Part shown: piece by piece, positions 59,901 to 64,000 of the stretch | Numbering within the stretch: position 1 is the stretch's first letter | How the letters are laid out: each line of letters starts with the position of its first letter | The notes under the pieces: model-generated | The model's input: only the letters and a program-made list of their open reading frames with translations | Databases searched by the model: none | Told to the model about the DNA's origin: nothing | Program-made: the position numbers and the translations under genes | Assembly: GCA_000711775.1 (NCBI GenBank) | Contig: ARYC01003511.1 | Location: 1 to 64,000, forward strand | Length of the DNA stretch: 64,000 nucleotides | Direction of reading: 5' to 3' | From: Oxytricha trifallax | Lineage: Eukaryota; Ciliophora; Spirotrichea; Sporadotrichida; Oxytrichidae

Positions 59901-62900
59901 CTATATATTTGGTGTTCCAGTGTCACACTCTTGTTCAGAAGCCCAAAATTAGTGGATTTGCTTAATTCCAGGTCATCTCAAGAATTTCGTAACCCTCTCA
60001 CACTGCCTCGAAAAACCTAAAAATCGATGTTTAACACACTCACTCATCAGTTCTTATAATAAAACTTAAAATGCCTGTATCTTTGCGCGATTTGAAGAAA
60101 ATTAATTCTGATTTTATATTCGTGTTCAGCAAGGTCAAAATGACCAGAATTGATATATTCGGGAGTTTTGGGAAATATAAATTGCAAGTTGAGTTTTGCC
60201 GGGGAAAGGTTCGGCTCCTGGGCCAAATTTTAAAAATCAAAAAATGGACAAATTGACCCCCCTATAAATTTTGAAAATGACTATATATTTGGTGTTCCAG
60301 TGTCACACTCATGTTCAGAAGCCCAAAATTAGTGGATTTGCTTAATTCCAGGTCATCTCAAGAATTTCGTAACCCTCTCACACTGCCTCGAAAACCCTAA
60401 AAATCGATGTTTAACACACTCACTCATCAGTTCTTATAATAAAACTTAAAATGCCTGTATCTTTGCACGATTTAAAGATAAATTAATTCTGATTTTATAT
60501 TCGTGTTCAAGGAGGTCTAAATGACCAGAATTGATATTTTCGGGAGTTTTTAAGAAATAAAAATTGCAAGTTGAGTATTGCCGGGGAAAGGTTCGGCTCC
60601 TAGGCCAAATTTTAAAAATCAAAAAATGGACAAATTGACCCCCATATAACTTTTGAAAATGACTAAATATTTGGTGTTCCAGTGTCACACTCATGTTCAG
60701 GAGCCCAAAATTAGTGGATTTGCTTAATCAGGTCATCTCATGAATTTCCGTGACCCTCTCCCGCTGCCTCGAAAACCCTAAAAATCGATGTTTAACACAC
60801 TCACTCATCAGTTCTTATAATAAAACTTAAAATGGCTGTATCTTTGCGCGATTCGAAGATAAATTAATTCTGATTTTATATTCGTGTTCAGCGAGGTCTA
60901 AATGACCAGAATTGATATTTTAGGGAGTTTTTAAGAAAATAAATTGCAAGTTGAGTTTTGCCCGGAAAAGGTTCGGCTCCTGGGCCAAATTTAAAAAATA
61001 GAAAAATGGACAAAATGACCCCCCTATAACTTTTGAAAATGACTATATATTTGGTGTTCCAGTATCACACTCTTGATCAGGAGCCCAAATTTAGTGGATT
61101 TGCTTAATTCCAGGTCATCTCAAGAATTTCCGTGACCCTCTCCCGCTGCCACGAAAACCCTAAAAATCGATGTTTAACACACTCACTCATCAGTTCTTAT
61201 AATAAAACTTAAAATGCTGTATCTTTGCACGATTCGAAGATAAATTAATTCTGATTTTATATTCGTGTTCAGGGAGGTCTAAATGACCAGAATTGATATT
61301 TTAGGGAGTTTTTAAGAAATAAAAATTGCAAGTTGAGTTTTGCCGGGGAAAGGTTCGGCTCCTGGGCAAAATCTTAAAAATCAAAAATGGACAATTGACC
61401 CCCCTATAACTTATGAAAATGACTATATATTTGGTGTTCCAGTATCACACTCTTGATCAGGAGCCCAAATTTAGTGGATTTGCTTAATTCCAGGTCATCA
61501 CAAGAATTTCCGTGACCCTCTCCCGCTGCCTCGAAAACCCTAAAAATCGATGTTTAACACACTCACTCATCAGTTCTTATAATAAAACTTAAAATGGCTG
61601 TATCTTTGCGCGATTCGAAGATAAATTAATTCTGATTTTATATTCGTGTTCAGGGAGGTCTAAATGACCAGAATTGATATTTTAGGGAGTTTTTAAGAAA
61701 TAAAAATTGCAAGTTGAGTTTTGCCGGGGAAAGGTTCGGCTCCTGGGCCAAATCTTAAAAATCAAAAATGGACAAATTGACCCCTATAACTTATGAAAAT
61801 GACTATAAATTTGGTGTTCCAGTGTCAACTCTTGTTCAGGAGCCCAAATTTAGTGGATTTGCTTAATTCCAGGTCATCACAAGAATTTCCGCGACCTCTC
61901 CCGCTGCCTCGAAAACCCTAAAAATCGATGTTTAACACACTCACTCATCAGTTCTTATAATAAAACTTAAAAAGCATGTATCTTTGCGCGATTCGAAGAT
62001 AAATTAATTCTGATTTTATATTCGTGTTCAGGGAGGTCTAAATGACCAGAATTGATATTTTAGGGAGTTTTTAAGAAATAAAAATTGCAAGTTGAAATTT
62101 GCCGGGGAAAGGTTCGGCTCCTGGGCCAAATCTTAAAAATCAAAAATGGACAAATTGACCCCCCTATAACTTTAAGACTATATATTTGGTGTTCCAGTGT
62201 CACACTCTTGTTCAGGAGCCCAAATTTAGTGGATTTGCTTAATTCCAGGTCATCACAAGAATTTCCGTGACCCTCTCCCGCTGCCTCGAAAAACCTAAAA
62301 ATCGATGTTTAACACACTCACTCATCAGTTCTGATAATAAAACTCAAAATGCCTGTATCTTTGCGCGATTTGAAGATAAATTAATTCTGATTTTATATTC
62401 GGGTTCAGGGAGGTCTAAATGACCAGAATTGATATTTTCAGGAGTTTTTAAGAAATAAAAATTCCAAGTTGAGTTTTGCAAGGGAAAGGTTCGGCTCCTG
62501 GGCCAATTATAAAAATCAAAAAATGGAAAAATTGACCCCCCTATAACTTTTGAAAATGACTATAAATTTGGTGTTCCAGTGTCACACTCTTGTTCAGGAG
62601 CCAAATTTAGTGGATTTGCTTAATTCCAGGTCATCTCATGAATTTCCGTGACCCTCTCCCACTGCCTCGAAAACCCTAAAAATCGATGTTTAACAACTCA
62701 CTCATCAATTCCTATAATAAAACTCAAAATGCCTGTATCTTTGCGCGATTTGAAGATAAATTAATTCTGATTTTATGTTCGTGTTCAAGGAGGTCTAAAT
62801 GACCAGAATTGATATTTTCAGGAGTTTTTAAGAAATAAAAATTCCAAGTTAAGTTTTGCAAGGGAAAGTTCGGCTCCTGGGCCAAATTATAAAAATCAAA

Positions 62901-64000
62901 AAATGGAAAAATTGACCCCCCTATAACTTTTGAAAATGACTATAAATTTGGTGTTCCAGTGTCACACTATTGATCAGAGCCCAAATTTAGTGGATTTGCT
63001 TAATTCCAGGTCATCTCAAGAATTTCAGTGACCCTCTCCCGCTGCCTCGAAAACCCTAAAAATCGATGTTTAACACACTCACTCATCAGTTCTTATAATA
63101 AAACTAATGCCTATATCTTTGCGCGATTTGAAGATAAATTAATTCTGATTTTATATTCGTGTTCAGGGAGGTCTTAATGACCAGAATTGATATTTTCGGG
63201 AGTTTTTAAGAAACAAAAATTACAAGTTGAGTTTTGCCGGGGAAAGGTTCAGCTCCTTGGCCAAATTTTAAAAATCAAAAATGGACAAATTGACCCCCCT
63301 ATAACTTTTGAAAATGACTATATATTTGGTGTTCCAGTGTCACACTCTTGTTCAGGAGCCCAAATTTAGTGGATTTGCTTAATTCCAGGTCATCTCAAGA
63401 ATTTCCGTGACCCTCTCCCGCTGCCTCGAAAACCCTAAAAATCGATGTTTAACACACTCACTCATCAGTTCTTATAATAAAACTTAAAATGGCTGTATCT
63501 TTGCGCGATTTGAAGATAAATTAATTCTGATTTTATATTCGTGTTCAGGGAGGTCTAAATGACCAGAATTGATATTTTCGGGAGTTTTTAAGAAACAAAA
63601 ATTACAAGTTGAGTTTTGCCGGGGAAAGGTTCAGCTCCTTGGCCAAATTTTAAAAATCAAAAATGGACAAATTGACCCCCCTATAACTTTTGAAAATGAC
63701 TATATATTTGGTGTTCCAGTGTCACACTCTTGTTCAGGAGCCCAAAATTAGTGGATTTGCTTAATTCCAGGTCATCTCATGAATTTCCGTGACCCTCTCC
63801 CGCTGCCTCGAAAACCCTAAAAATCGATGTTTAACACACTCACTCATCAGTTCTTATAATAAAACTTAAAATGGCTGTATCTTTGCGCGATTTGAAGATA
63901 AATTAATTCTGATTTTATATTCGTGTTCAGGGAGGTCTAAATGACCAGAATTGATATTTTCGGGAGTTTTTAAGAAATAAAAATTGCAAGTTGAGTTTTG
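50921..64000 (+). repeat. ~381-bp satellite array, over 34 units
   Basis: The word TATATTCGTGTTCAG (with rare variants) starts at 50950, 51333, 51715, 52097, 52480 and so on to 63534 and 63916: 35 starts, spacing 377-384, mean 381.4 bp. Units are 37% G+C and about 90-98% identical, all head to tail, and run off the right edge. Each contains a spaced inverted repeat GGTCA(15)TGACC and the words GACCCCCCTATAAC and CTCGAAAACCCTAAAAATCG. The left edge unit is divergent. The unit length is not a multiple of three, and frames of 60-80 codons inside are not conserved. Confidence 0.95.

Noticed and set aside
51368..63751. Repeated 60-80-codon frames on both strands inside the satellite
   Set aside because: They recur only because the satellite recurs. 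They are open in a minority of units, are broken by indels in the others, and the unit length is not a multiple of three.
1..64000. Tetrahymena-type chromosome breakage sequence or telomere array
   Set aside because: I looked for the 15-bp breakage motif core and for tandem G4T2/G4T4 repeats and found neither.
50921..64000. CRISPR array
   Set aside because: The repeat unit is the whole ~381-bp period with no variable spacers, in a eukaryotic nuclear context.

Overview
The window is about 78% A+T and reads as nuclear DNA of a ciliate whose code has UAA and UAG as glutamine. The best proof is a non-LTR retrotransposon at 46.6-50.8 kb. Its endonuclease and reverse-transcriptase frames run through many TAA/TAG codons, one of them exactly at the invariant Gln of the RT 'xQG' motif. 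No bacterial-style genes, rRNA or CRISPR are present. The mix of short interrupted coding blocks on both strands, many small inverted-repeat transposons, a LINE and a large satellite block suggests germline (micronuclear) rather than somatic DNA. The species cannot be fixed from sequence alone.

Layout. 1-9.8 kb: a patchwork of short glutamine-code coding blocks on both strands, 50-190 codons each. They are separated by A+T-rich spacers holding one 415-bp palindromic MITE (family A), one MITE with AAACCC/GGGGTTT ends (family B) and a 489-bp element with G-tract ends and an 8-bp target duplication. 9.8-20 kb: two more long palindromes, scattered coding blocks (the best at 13771-14376, 16867-17115, 18857-19024 and 19599-19793) and a second family A MITE. 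20-31 kb: mostly A+T-rich, with a 1.9-kb terminal-inverted-repeat element carrying one minus-strand frame, an RT remnant with a YLDD box, and MITEs A3, B2 and A4. 31.7-35.3 kb: a plus-strand series of coding blocks starting at a clear ATG and ending in protein-kinase-like motifs. 37-44 kb: further plus-strand blocks and an isolated ~570-bp island of nearly 50% G+C. 44-46.5 kb: degenerate MITEs. 46.6-50.8 kb: the decayed LINE. 50.9 kb to the end: 34 complete tandem copies of a ~381-bp satellite, running off the edge.

Coding calls outside the LINE rest on glutamine-code open frames, purine-rich first codon positions, A/T-rich third positions and residue composition. Most have no recognisable family. 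Several show frame changes within a few bases and some show in-frame TGA. Three explanations remain open: decayed germline copies, small eliminated sequences or introns between blocks, or base-level assembly errors. Because only TGA is assumed to stop translation, open frames of 60-80 codons arise by chance here, so confidence is kept modest. Nothing visible ties the blocks into one pathway; the only hints of function are a kinase-like product and retroelement enzymes.
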